A DNA stretch of 64,000 nt from Pleurodeles waltl (GCF_031143425.1 NC_090450.1:220421442-220485441), one strand, 5' to 3'; counted from the stretch's first letter, positions 23,401 through 33,965 are shown. Made by a program: numbers and translations. The notes: generated by a model from the sequence alone, not told the origin.

Positions 23401-24183
23401 ATACTGACTGACCGCGAATGTACGGTGCTTCAGCGTATGTATGTGATATGTGTCCGCTCTTTCCTGCGGAGCCGTCTGTGGAACTCAGCTGAGGCCCCAG
23501 TGGAGTCCCGTGCACTGGAGGTCCTTTGCTGTGCGCAATCTTCCAGCGGGCTGGTCACCAGACTCTATAACTGCATGCAGGAGCGGGGGAGTAACTTTCG
23601 GGAGCCGTCTAGATTAGCGTGGGAGGCAGATTTGGGTGAGCCCATTTCGGAAGCTTTGTGGCGTGGCTGCTGTGCTCATATGAGAGCACTGACGCCCAAT
23701 TATAGACTCAGATTGTTGCATTTTAAGTTTTTGCACAGAATATATTATACTCCAGTGTGGCTCCATTCTCGGGGGCTACGTGAAGATGCGTGCTGCATGC
23801 GCTGCCGGGCCCCAGAAGCTGGTTTTTTACATTTGGCATGGGAGTGTGCAGATATTAATGCTTTCTGGGTGGCTGTGTTTGATGCAATCTCTGAAATGGT
23901 CGATACAGAAATTCCTGCCACTCCTAGAACCGCGTTGCTTGGGTGCGTGGAGGATATCCGGGCAACAAATAGACGCTTGGTGGGACTGCTGTTGTTGTTG
24001 GCCAAGCGTAGAGTGGCCATATGTTGGGGCGGAAAGAGAGTACCACGTCGTTCAGAATGGTTGCGAGATGCTGCCTTTTGTCATGATCAGCTCGTGGTCT
24101 TCTGGAATTTGATGCCTGAAGGGTCCAGACCCAGGAATATCTGGGCCCTGTTAGATAATTACCTGGCGGCTCAGGACGAGTGA
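20413..24183 (+). CDS. ORF2: L1 ORF2 protein (endonuclease and reverse transcriptase)
   Basis: 1256 residues from ATG at 20413, close to the usual L1 ORF2 length. It nicks target DNA and reverse-transcribes the element RNA at the nick. The N-terminal apurinic-type endonuclease shows CLTWNVRGLND, CMLQETHL, WGGDFNVVLD and LSDHSPVCLE. The RT domain shows SYRPLSMINIDNKILAK, PDQSGFVPGRSTGHNL, FLDAAKAFDSLAWDY, TRQGCPLSPLLFA and the catalytic YADDIALYV near 22522-22548. The C-terminal cysteine motif CCMRC…HLAWEC lies near 23790-23860. No stop or frame break is seen. It sits 390 bp after ORF1. Confidence 0.96.
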   Translation: MGPRGEEVSVIKCLTWNVRGLNDGRKARLVAAYVKRHAIDVCMLQETHLVKSTICRLKSGWVGEIHSSTYSSYSRGVAILIRKGLQWRTKEVLVDPNGRYVMMSGVLLDKACRLVAVYGPNVDHPDFFLELWRLIESLGPGAVIWGGDFNVVLDARLDRESLARMQHVAAAKALEMVMRDGALVDLWRRRHGEAREGTCLNYVHGSWSRIDRWLGSGDTLVWTRAIDHLPRTLSDHSPVCLELEIPTELGRSAMWRLPRGALRDSAFREELREAIRLYFVENQGTVRSPGTIWEAFKVVIRGVCLSKQHGIVKTLRREMAEIEARIAELERRLESHWSNETLAEIRREISQYEEASLREICFLGREARARQYGEGERAGRTLAALLHKPWAGDYVSEIVDSEGRSVSGSGGVMQVFTEFYTRLYEAPADASGTDALGPFEDIALIWFDEVHRKYLDEPFSVEEVAAAIRSMPGEKSPGVDGLTSTFYKEYVDILAPRLLEVYAEALETGSLPTSLREALIVTILKPGKDPTQCDSYRPLSMINIDNKILAKMIAARLQPLLPSLVLPDQSGFVPGRSTGHNLRTFFAVTSTLVEDDNVAAVFLDAAKAFDSLAWDYMFALLGRVGLSARFLRWIKLLYTLPTARLRLNGNVSSPFPVARSTRQGCPLSPLLFAAAMEPLAARLRQKYNDMGLQFRQRPILISLYADDIALYVRNPDQNLDTLLDEIVRFGTFSGITINWSKSVVLPLTPRVPRYESRYPLVWAEGPVRYLGIQLSCDVKELWRANYGAALAWLEGKVEIWRTLPLSLIGRIAVAKMVVLPKFLYLFVNLPLPLPRDYLRRLRSALICLVWAGRARISWERLTLPFELGGLAAPDMELYYLCTQAHFAYYWLNPIRYLPHLAPESDSVWPDDLARAFGGRIPSRVRGIDPVSCTLRAWGLLLRRSGAAIPFAPSLPVMAIADGQLHRDDGVRGFLRDAGLTEMRDWMVDGRLLGVSEILTDRECTVLQRMYVICVRSFLRSRLWNSAEAPVESRALEVLCCAQSSSGLVTRLYNCMQERGSNFREPSRLAWEADLGEPISEALWRGCCAHMRALTPNYRLRLLHFKFLHRIYYTPVWLHSRGLREDACCMRCRAPEAGFLHLAWECADINAFWVAVFDAISEMVDTEIPATPRTALLGCVEDIRATNRRLVGLLLLLAKRRVAICWGGKRVPRRSEWLRDAAFCHDQLVVFWNLMPEGSRPRNIWALLDNYLAAQDE

Positions 24184-24632
24184 ACGAAATACTCAAAGAA
24201 GCCCGGTCTGAACTATTGCCCCCCCCCCTTGGTACGCTGGCATTTATGCCTGAAAGGTGAATGTTTGCTGTTGACTGCCTGTTCCAACCGCCTGCCTTTC
24301 CTTCCCTCTTTTTTTTTTTTTTTTTTTCTGTGTGTTTGTTGATATCCCTCCACTGGCTGCATATTGTTATTATTGCAACATGGTTAATATAATTGCCCCG
24401 TGATAATCTGATATGGATGCAGCATCCAATGGTGGAAAGGAACTTAGAAGAACAAATGGTCTGCAATGATTATTGTGTAATTATTTGATCTCCCTATACT
24501 AAACGTATGTAGAGATTAACTGTGGACAGCTGTTATATGTTGAATTGTGCTGCTTTGGGGGGATAGCTGTTGCATCGTTGTAAGTTGATAAAATTGATAA
24601 ATAAATAAATAAATAAAAAAAATTAAAAAAAA
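24184..24632 (+). other. L1 3' UTR and first A-rich tail
   Basis: Contains a C9 run, a T-rich run and ends in GATAAATAAATAAATAAATAAA followed by A runs (about 24591-24632). This ATAAA tract is the natural element tail and includes AATAAA signals. Confidence 0.75.
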
Positions 24633-24882
24633 CTTAAATCATGCAGCGTTCCCTGGCCTGTTAAGGACAAAAAAATATGTGGAAATTGAACATATGTCAT
24701 TTTGAAAACTTGAAATTATTTAGCAGGCTTATATTAGAATACCTAGCATATAATCATTCATATTCATTATAATGTAAAAAAACAGGATCATATGAGCATG
24801 GCGCAAGGCTGGTGTTGTATTGAACATTATCAAAATATATATAAAAGGATGCTACACGTCAAAAAAAAAAAAAAAAAAAAAA
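24633..24882 (+). other. Probable L1 3' transduction with second poly(A)
   Basis: 228 bp (24633-24860) unlike the satellite, the 3' UTR or other sequence in this window lie after the first A-rich tail and end in a 22-25 bp poly(A) that runs directly into the target-site duplication. AATATA, a known variant signal, lies about 30 bp before the poly(A). This is the layout of read-through transcription from a source locus. Confidence 0.72.
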
Positions 24883-24898
24883 AAACCTGTGCAGTTTT
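24883..24898 (+). repeat. Right target-site duplication of L1
   Basis: AAACCTGTGCAGTTTT, after which the satellite monomer resumes with GAAAACTAGACACC in register with 18206. Confidence 0.93.
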
Positions 24899-27800
24899 GA
24901 AAACTAGACACCTAGGGGAATCCAAGATGGGGTGACTTGTATGGCTCTCACCAAGTTCTGTTACCAAGAATCCTTTCCAAACCTCAAAAGTTGGCAAAAA
25001 ACATACTCTTTCCTCAGTATTTGGTGACAGAAAGTTCTGGAATGTGAGAGGAGCCATAAATTGCCTCTTATCCGGCGTTCCGCAAAGTCTCCTGATAAAT
25101 ATGGTACCTCATTTTTGTGGGTAGGCCTAGTTCCCACAACAGGAAATGCCCCAAAACACAAAGTGGACATATTATATTTTCCCAAAGCAATCAGAGCTGT
25201 TTTTTTTGCAAAATACCTAGCTGTGGATTTTGGCCTCTAGCTCAGCCAGCAAATTTGGAAACCTACCAAACCTGTGCATTTTTTAAAACTAGACACCAAG
25301 GGGAATCCAGGATGGGGTGACCTGTGGGGCTCTCACCAAGTTCTGTTACCCAGAATCCCTTGCAAATCTCAAAACTTGGCCAAAAAAACACTTTTTTCTC
25401 ACATTTGATTGACAGAAAGTCCTGGAATCTCGGAGAAGCCACAAATGTCCTAATACCCAGGGTTCCCCTAAGTCTCCTGATAAAAATGGTACCTCACTTG
25501 TGTGGTCAGGCCTAGTGCCTGTGACAGGAAATGCTCCAAAACACAACATGGACACATCACATTTTCCCCAAAAAGTCTGAGCTGTTTTTTGCAAAATGCC
25601 TAGCTGTGGATTTTTGCCTCTAGCTCAGCTGGCACCTAGAGAAACCTACCAAACCTGTGCATTTTTTAAAACTAGACACCCAGGGGAATATAAGCTTGGG
25701 TGACTTGTGGGGCTCTCACCAAGTTCTGTTACCAAGAATCCTTTCCAAACCTCAAAAGTTGGCAAAAAAACACAGTCTTTCCTCACAATTTGGTGACAGA
25801 AAGTTCTGGAATGTGAGAGGAGCCACACATTTCCTCCTACCCGGAGTTCCGCCAAGTCTCCTGAAAAAATGGTACCTCACTTGTATGGGTAGGCCTAGTG
25901 CCCACAAGAGGAAATGCTCCAAAGCACAACGTGGACACATCACATTTTCCCAAAGAAATCAGAGCTGTTTTTTGCAAAATGCCTTCCTTTGGATTTTGGC
26001 CTCTAGCTCAGCCGACGAATAAGGAAACCTACCAAACCTGTGCAGTTGTGAAAACTAGACACCTAGGGGAATCCAGGATGGGGTGACTTGTGGGGCTCTC
26101 GCCAAGTTTTGTCACCCAGAACCCTTTGCAAACCTCAAAACCTGGCCAAAAAAACACCTTTTCCTCACATTTCATTGACAGAAAGTCCTGGAATCTGGGA
26201 GAAGCCACAATTTTCCTCCTACCCAGTGTTCCCCCCGGTCTCCTGATAAAAATGGCACCTCACTTGTGTGGGTAGGCCTAGGCTCACAACAGGAAATGCC
26301 CCAAAACACAACATGAACACATCACATTTTCCCAAATAAATCAGAGCTGTTTTTTGCAAAGTGCCTAGCTGTGGATTTTGGCCTCTAGCTCAGCCAGCAC
26401 CTAACAAAACGTGTGCATTTTTTAAAATTAGACACCTAGGGGAATCCAAGATGGGTTGACGTGTGGGGCTCTCACCAAGTTCTGTTATCCAGAATCCTTT
26501 GCAAACCTCAAACTTTGGCAAAAAAAATACTTTTTCCTCACATTTCAGTGACAGAAAGTTCTGGAATGTGAGAGGAGCCACACATTTCCTCCTACCCAGC
26601 ATTCCCCCAAGTATCCCAATAGATTTGGTAACTCACTTGTGTGGTTAGGCCTAGTGCTGGTGGCAGGAAATGCCCCAAAACCCAACATGGACACATCACA
26701 TTTTCCCAAAGAAATCAGAGCTGTTTTTTGCAAAGTGCCTAGCTGTATTTTTTTGGCCTCTTGCTCAGACGGCACCTAGGGAAATCTACCAAACCTGTGC
26801 ATTTATGAAAACTAGACACCTAAGGGAATCCAAGATGGGGTGACATGTGTGGCTCTCACCAAGTTCTGTTACCCAGCATCCTTCGCAAACCTCAAAAGTT
26901 GGCAAACAAAATACTTTTTCCTCACATTTCCGTTACAGAAAGTTCTGGAATGTGAGAGGAGCCACAAATGTCCTCCTACCCAGCATTCCCCCAAGTCTCC
27001 CAATAGAAATGGTACCTCACTTGTGTGGGTAGGCCTAGTGCCCGTGACAGGAAGTGCCTCAAAACGCAACATGAACACATCACATTTTCCCCAAAAAATC
27101 TGAACAGTTTTTTGCAAAGCGCTTAGCTGTGGATTTTGGCCTCTAGCTCAGCTGGAACCTAGGGAAAAGTATGGAACCTGTGCATTTTTGAAAACTAGAC
27201 ACCTAGGGGAATCCAAGATGGTGTGACTTGTATGGCTCTGACCAGGTTCTGTTACCAAGAATCCTTTCCAAACCTCAAAGGTTGGCAAAGGAAACACTCT
27301 TTCCTCAGTATTTGGTGACAGAAAGTTCTGGAATGTGAGAGGAGCCATATATTGCCTCTTACGTGGCGTTCCGCCAAATCTCCTGATAAAAATGGTATCT
27401 CACTTGTGTGTGTAGGCCTAGTGCCCACAACAGGAAATGCCCCAAAACACAGCATGGACACATCACATTTTCCCAAAGAAATCAGAGCTCTTTTTTTAAA
27501 AGTGCCTAGCTGTGGATTTTGGCCTCTAGCTCAGCCGGCATCTAAGGAAACCTACCAAACCTGTGCAGTTTTGAAAACTAGACACCTAGGGGAATCCAAG
27601 ATGGAGTGACTTGTGGGGCTCTCACGAAGTTCTGTCACCCAGAACCCTTTCCAAACCTCAAATTTTGGCAAAAAAACACTTCTTCCTCACAATTTGGAGA
27701 CAGAAAGTTCTGGAATGTGAGGGGAGCCACAACTTTCTTCCTACCCAGCGTTCCCCCAAGTCTCCTGATAAAAAAGGTACCTCACTTGTGTGGTTAGGTC

Positions 27801-28965
27801 TATTGCCCACAACAGCAAATGCCCCAAAACACAACATGGATACATCAAATTTTCCCAAAGAAATCAGAGCTGTTTTTAGCAAAGTGCCTAGCTGTGGTTT
27901 TTGGCCTACAGCTCAGCCGGCATCCAGGGAAACCTACCAAATGTGTGCATTTTTTAAAACTAGACACATAGGGGAATTCATGATGGGGTGACGTGTGGGG
28001 CTCTCATCAAGTTCTGTTACCCAGAATCCTTTGCAAACCTCAAACTTTGGCAAACAAAACACCTTTTCCTCATCATTTGGTGACAGAAAGTTCTGGAATC
28101 TGAGAGGAGCCACACATTTCCTCCTACCCACTGTTCCCCCAAGTCTCCTGATAATAATGGTACCTCAGTTGTGTGGGTAGGCCTAGTGCTCGCAACAGGA
28201 AATGCCCCAAAACACAACGTGGACACATCACATTTTCCCAAAGAAATCAGAGCTCTTTTTTGCAAAATGTCTAGCTGTGGATTTTGGCCTCTATCTCAGC
28301 CGGCACCTAAGAAAATCTACCAAACCTGTGCAGTTTTAAGAACTAGACACCTAGGGGAATCCAAGATGGAGTGACTTGTGGGGATCTCACCAAGTTCTGT
28401 CACCCAGAACACTTTGCAAACTTCAAAACTTGGCCAAAAAAGCAGTTTTTCCTCACATTTCGTTGACAGAAAGTTCTGGAATCTGACAGGAGCCACAAAT
28501 GTCCTCCTACCCAGTGTTCCCCCAAGTCTCTTGATAAAAATGGAACCTCACTTGTGTGCATAGGCCTTGTGCCCGTGACAGAAAATGCCCCAAAACACAA
28601 CATGGACACATCACATTTTCCCAAAGAAATCAGAGCCGTTTTTTGCGAAGTGCCTAGCTGTGGATTTTGGCCTCTACCTCAGCCGGCACCTAGGGAAACC
28701 TACCAAATTTGTGCATTTTTTAAAACTAGACACCTAGGGGAAGCCAAGATCGGGTGACGTGTGGGGCTCTCACCAAATTCTGTTACCCAGAATCCTTTGC
28801 AAACCTCAAAATTTGGCAAAAAAATTACTTTTTCCTCAGATTTCGGTGACAGAAAGTTCTGGTATCTGAGAGGAGCCACAAATTGCCTTCCACTCAGCGT
28901 TCCCCCAAGTCACCCGATAAAAATGATGTCGCACTTGTGTGGGTGGCCGTGGTGCCTTCAACAGA
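24899..28965 (+). repeat. Satellite array 2, ~383-bp monomer
   Basis: Direct continuation of array 1 across the L1. The first seven monomers (to about 27575) repeat the order and sequence of 15535-18209, so they are a duplicated 7-mer block of about 2.68 kb. The last four monomers (from about 27600) are of different variant types. The array runs into the 3' end of the piggyBac relic. Confidence 0.96.
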
Positions 28966-30728
28966 AAAGGACCAAAAATCTGTAGAGATTGAGGGGATAC
29001 AGCCTGCCACACACAGCCCAGGCTTTGAAGGACAGTCTGGGCAGTACATCCTGCTTACCCTCCGGTTATATCTTCAGGCACAGAGTCTACATTTATTAGT
29101 GGGAAAGTCTTTTTTGGGAGTGGGAGGAATCTGATCAGAAAGAGGCGATCTTTCAATCTAGCCACATCCTCCACAACTGCTACTCTAGGAACTCTTGGAT
29201 GATCTATCAAAACAAGGCTCTGTGTCACTGACTCCTGAAATTTAACAAATTTCATCCTTGACTCAGGGGAACAATCCTTAAACACAATACAAGCATTAAA
29301 AGTTGCTAGATTGAACAAATGAATAGCTAACTATACCACATGTAATATTTACAAACAGCAGTGTAGGGTTCCAAACTCTAATCTACTCTATCAACACCAC
29401 CCACGTGCTTCTTGTAATCAAAAATGCACACAGGTTTGTGCACTTCAGCAACTTGACCCCAAACAGCCACAGGTGAAGTACTCTCATCATGGATGGTAGT
29501 TAGCATGTACACATCCCTCCTGTCTACAAATTTCAGAGCTAACAGCTCATCATTTTGCAAGGCACCACACCGCCCCCCACACATTTTTTACAGACAAGCT
29601 CCCTTGGATAGCCTTTCTGGTTAGAGCTGATTGTGCCTCGAGCAACAGTGTCCACTCTGAACAACTCCTTGAACAACTGAAGTCCAGTGTAGAAGTTATC
29701 TACATACAAATGGTGTCCTTTGTTAAACAGCTGTCTATCAAGTTGCCACACAATTTTCTTGCTAACTCCAAAAGTGGGCGGACAACCAGGGTCGTCAATA
29801 CTGGAATCCCTACCAGTGGAGACCTGGAAATTATAAAAATATCCTGTACTACTTTCAGACAGCATATACAATTTAATTCCATACTGTGTCCTCTGGCTGG
29901 GAATGTACTGCCTAAAAAACAAACTACCCAATAACAGGACCATAGACTCTTCCACACTAATTTCTTTGCCTGGCACATAGACCTCTGAAACCTGATCTAC
30001 AAAATAATCAAGGACAGGCCTAATATTAAAAAGACGGTCACAATCGGGGTGATCTTGTGGCAAGGCTAAAGCATTGTCAACAAAATGCAGCATCCGAAGA
30101 AGAAACAAATACCGAATAGGAGTCATCATTGCAGGAAATATAGCTGTTGCCATCAAGGGACTAGTAGACCAATAAGAAGCCAGTGACGGCTTCCTTATCA
30201 ACCCCATCAGAAAAGTCAAACCCAATAACTTTTTCATCTCTTCCAAATTTGTGGGAATCCAATGGGTAGCTCTAGACTGAGGCCTAAGTCTGGCAGCGTT
30301 GTCCCTCAAATACTGCTCCACATACAAATTAGTCTGCTCAACAATCTCTTCCAAAAATACATCGTCCATAAACAACTCAAAGAAATTGACAGGCAAAAAG
30401 TTTTCCGTATTTACTCTACACCCTGGGGGACTAGTAAAGGCAGGCAACTGTGGCTGCTCCATGTTTAGGGCAACCCAGGTGTCAGGTCTTACAGTGAGAA
30501 GCCTTTCAGCCGCTGGCTGCTGCATCATTGGCACATCAATGTCCTCCTCGGAAACAGGCCCTTCATCTGCACTGAGAGTGGCTCCCTCATTAGAAGACTC
30601 CTCTTGGACAGAAATCTCACTACCAGAATCTCTGCCTCAGGTGCAGAGTCCATCTTGTGATCATGGTCAGAAGACGACTCAAAAAACATCCCAACAACCT
30701 GCTGAGTGGTCAATCTGCGGCTAGCCAC
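28966..30728 (-). pseudogene. piggyBac transposase relic (PGBD4-like)
   Basis: DDE transposase of piggyBac type. The N-terminus has SRRLTTQQVVGMFFESSSDHDH; the expected start codon reads GTG at 30726-30728. The main frame (to 29539) has EEMKKLLGLTFLMGL, the ISVEESMVLLLG block and the second catalytic Asp in LYVDNFYTGLQLF. A third block, KKHVGGVDRVD, lies in another frame (29378-29584). The C-terminal part MFNLATFNACIVF…SPESRMKFVKFQESV is at 29055-29318, and the Cys-rich finger CPDCPSKPGLC near 28995-29030. At least three frame changes and a stop after VDRVD make it a pseudogene. The first catalytic Asp position reads Glu (VEES). Expected family length is about 550-600 residues, and all blocks are represented. 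Confidence 0.88.
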
Positions 30729-31298
30729 GATCCTTTCTAAGAAGTGTAATGTGACAAATGCACCAACAACAACCAACACTGTAAAAAATAAGTAATAAAC
30801 AAAGTGTGGCTTTATCAAAAAGAGCTATGTACTTAAAAACGATACCACTCACATGCCTGAAAAAGCTAGACTCACCAGCAACTAATCTGCACAGACGCAG
30901 CAATCAGCAATGATATCCCACTAAGAAGAAAAAAGAAAAGAATATTAGACATAAGACAAAACAAATATAATTGTGCACAAATCTAAGGACAATTTCACAC
31001 CAATCATGCATTTAGTACACCACCTACAAACATGTCATTCATGCATGGCAACAATACTCCTTTAGAGTAAATTTACTTACCTAAAACATGAACTACTCAA
31101 GCCGCAGGTCAACCACTGCCAAAACGAGCCACAGCAAACGAAGCAAAAGCTTTAAACTAGAACAAAAAAGAGAAATAGACTGTTATAATCACGAATGCAA
31201 ATACTTCGCTAGTTGAGGAACCAAACAGTTAAAAATGTTCCCTAGTGTCTAGTGGTCTCTGGGGCAGAAGGGCCTAAAAACAAAAAAAAAACTAGGCC
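30729..31298. other. Upstream region of piggyBac relic, no gene seen
   Basis: AT-rich, with no credible open frame. It probably contains the 5' non-coding part of the piggyBac element. I could not locate a convincing TTAA-flanked terminal repeat. Confidence 0.4.
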
Positions 31299-31555
31299 GA
31301 TCTGCCTCTAAGGGGGGCAGAACTTCCCAAAAATGTTTCTCATCCTTTGGAGGTTGACCCTTGCCCAAGGGGCCGCCCCCCCACACAAAAAAAACAAACA
31401 GCAAACATCCCTGGTGCCATCGTCACTTCTTCCCCCCGTGGCAGATCGGCTTAAAAATAATGAGCTGATCTGCCCCCAGGGGGGCAGAAACGGCATAAAA
31501 GATTATGCCTCCTTGGGGGAACAGCCCTTGTCCAAGGGGCCGCCCCGCACAAAAA
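31299..31555. repeat. Palindromic dimer, period ~168 bp
   Basis: Two diverged copies of a block that begins GATCTGCC…GGGGGGCAGAA and ends CCCTTG.CCAAGGGGCCGCCCC..CACAAAAAA, at 31299 and 31467. The second start is a palindrome (GCCCCCAGGGGGGC). This looks like a subterminal repeat of a non-autonomous element, possibly of the piggyBac copy. Confidence 0.6.
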
Positions 31556-31578
31556 ACTCACACACATACACAAACATA

Positions 31579-32145
31579 GGGGCATATTTATACTCCATTT
31601 GCGCCGGAATTGCGTCGTTTTTTTTTTACGCAATTCTGACGCAAAACTAACTCCATATTTACACTTTGGCGTTAGACGCGTCTAGCGCCAAAGTCCATGG
31701 AGTTTGCGTCATTTTTTAGCGTGGACACCTACTTTGCGTTAATGAGATGCAAGGTAGGCGTTCACGTCTAAAAAATCGACTCCGAGGCATGTGCGTCGTA
31801 TTTATACTCCCGGGCAAAATTCACGCCGGGAGTGGGCGGGTCAAAAAAAATGACGTACGGCCGCTTTTGCGCCGTTTTTTAGCGCCTGCAAAAGGCATGC
31901 GTTAAGGGACCTGTGGGCTCTGAAGCGGGAAAGCCCCTGCAAAGAGAAAGCCGACTCCGAATGGAGCCGGCGGATTTGCAGGGGTGCGACGGGTGCAGTT
32001 GCTTGGCCTTCTGGCCGTCGCCCGCCAGCCCAGCGGGAAAGCCAGAATGGCCTCCGCGGTCTTTCGACCGCGGAGCGGCCATATGGCGGTCCCTCCAGGC
32101 GGGCGGCTCCCGCCGCCCGCCGGGGTCAGACTGACCCCCCTATTC
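31579..32145. mobile_element. Chimeric non-autonomous DNA transposon (MITE-like)
   Basis: The left end GGGGCATATTTATACTCC follows ATA, as at other Harbinger-like insertions here. The right half (31960-32140) instead matches the right half of the MITE at 34180-34809: GGAGCCGGC, GCCCGCCAGCCCAGCG and a terminal GGCGGGCGGC…GCCGCCCGCC hairpin. No matching right terminus for the left family is seen, so it is composite or truncated. Confidence 0.55.
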
Positions 32146-32727
32146 TTTTGTGAAACTTGCCTTCTTCAAACCTCCCAATATTTAGTTCATAGACTGTTGT
32201 TCTAATTTTATCTGTTATTCATTGAGCATGTATAAAAAGTATACAATTAGACAACAATAAACTACTGGAAACCATATTTCATCCCAAATAAACACCCTGC
32301 CATGACAAATGTGCAACAGATCACATTTACACTTTATCCCCTATTACACCAGCCAGAGTGAACAACTTGTCAGTGCCATAGAAAATTCACAGGGTCTTTC
32401 TGAGCTGCACTCGCTCAAACTCTCTCTCTATAGAGACTGGTTCACCATTGAAACTCTCCAAATGACCAACATTACTAATTTATCTGCAGCCACTGGCTTT
32501 GTCATGGATATCTTTAAGAAGCTGAATATTAGACGTCCTTAAAAAGAAACATTACCTGACCTCTACCATACTTGTAAAGTATTAACCCAGTGTATCCTGG
32601 GCCTCAAAGATCCTTGTGGAAACAGTTTCCTGCCAATGCAACACTTTTTGCACACTCACTCCTCCTTCCTTAACCACTACCAATCAATCTCCTGCCAAGA
32701 GATCTTCCTGACACCACCCTAGGGATA
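32146..32727. other. No gene recognised
   Basis: Contains one 78-codon frame (32309-32542) that I cannot assign and no splice context. It may be an old element relic. Confidence 0.4.
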
Positions 32728-32735
32728 GTCTAGAG

Positions 32736-33050
32736 CAGCGGTTTTCAAACTGGGTGGTCCCCCTCCCCCCACCAGGGGGGCTTCAAGTGTCCCCTGGGAG
32801 GTGCCCCAGGCTTTGGCAAAAAGAAGCATTATGCAGATAACAGTACTTAACAGGGCTTTGTTTTAAGCAGAAAACAATTTTTTGTATTTTTAAAAAGGTA
32901 ACATAACCTAACTGAAATGTTTGAATAAGTCTAGACGTATTTAAACATTACAATCTTAATAGAATAGTTGTGAAAAATTCTGAGAGGATGCCAAATCATT
33001 TTTATTTTTTCCCTGGGGTGCTGTGGCATCAGACAGTTTGAAAACTACTG
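32736..33050. mobile_element. Non-autonomous hAT element (315 bp)
   Basis: Terminal inverted repeats CAGCGGTTTTCAAACTG and CAGTTTGAAAACTACTG are typical of hAT (CAG.GGTT.TCAAACT). The flanking 8-bp duplication is GTCTAGAG (32728-32735) versus GTCTAGTG (33051-33058), 7 of 8 matching. There is no coding capacity. Confidence 0.85.
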
Positions 33051-33065
33051 GTCTAGTGTAACATA

Positions 33066-33965
33066 GGCCCTCATCACAACATCGGCAGTAAAAACCACCG
33101 GCCGCCAAAAGACCATCGCCATGCCTACCAGCTGCCTGCCATAATATGACCACAGCCAGGTTACTGCCACAAGAATGGCGGAAATCTGGCTGTGGCCATA
33201 CTAGCGGATGGCAGTAAGGTGGCTACCACCAGCAGCGCCACACCTGTGGAACGCTGCCAGCCGTATTATGACACATGATACAGCCTGGCAGTGTTCTCCT
33301 GGCAGGTGCTGCTAGTGGTAGCAGCACCACCTTACCGCCGTCCGCAAGTATGGCCACAGCCGGAATACCGGAAGACCCCCTGCATCCAGGTAAGTCGGGT
33401 CTCCAACAGAGGAGTGGGGTGGGGGGGGTGTTGTGGGGGTTGTGAATGTATGTGTGTGCATGAATGTAGGTGTGTTTTGAGTGTTGAATGTGTGTGTGCG
33501 TGTACGGACGTGTGAGTGCATGTATGCTGTGAAATGTGAATGCGTGTTGCGTTTATGTTTGGAAGTGTGTGCGTATGTGTGTGTGATTGGATGTATGCAT
33601 GTGTGTATGTATGTGTGAATGAGTGTGTTTATGCGTGTGTGTGTGTGTGTGTGAAGGGGCGTGGGTGTAAGGGGGCTGGGGGAGTTTGGAGAGGTAAGGG
33701 GGGTGGGGGTATCTGGAGAGGTGGGGGGGAGACCCCAATCAGTAACAGGGAAGGACTTCCCTGTCCCTCATATGGCCTACCGCCATGGTTTTCGGGGTGT
33801 TCTATGGCGGTAGGTGGGGTCATAGTCCCGCAGGCGCCACAGTGGCAGTCAGAGTGGTGCATTGGCGGCCAACCCGCCAATGTCATAATGTGGTGGTAAG
33901 TACCGCCAGCCTGTTGGCGGTACTACCGCCACATTATCGCCGACTGCCTGTGTCATAATGACCCC
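33066..33965. mobile_element. Non-autonomous Harbinger-like element (900 bp)
   Basis: Begins GGCCCTCATCACAACATCGG and ends GTGTCATAATGACCCC, resembling the ends of the autonomous Harbinger copies, with many GGCGGT/ACCGCC inverted motifs. It is flanked by ATA on both sides (33063-33065 and 33966-33968). The interior has a TG-rich microsatellite at about 33430-33660 whose open frames are not genes. Confidence 0.8.

Larger units (their letters stand above)
18208..24882 (+). mobile_element. Full-length L1 retrotransposon with intact ORF1 and ORF2
   Basis: About 6.67 kb including tail: GC-rich 5' UTR, ORF1, 390-bp spacer, ORF2, 3' UTR, A-rich tail, extra 228 bp and a final poly(A). It is flanked by a perfect 16-bp target-site duplication inside a satellite monomer. 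Both ORFs are open end to end, and the 5' end looks complete because a long GC-rich leader is present. This indicates a recent insertion that may be competent for movement. Confidence 0.95.

Noticed and set aside
33430..33740. 119-codon frame rich in Cys/Val
   Set aside because: It is a TG microsatellite inside a non-autonomous transposon.
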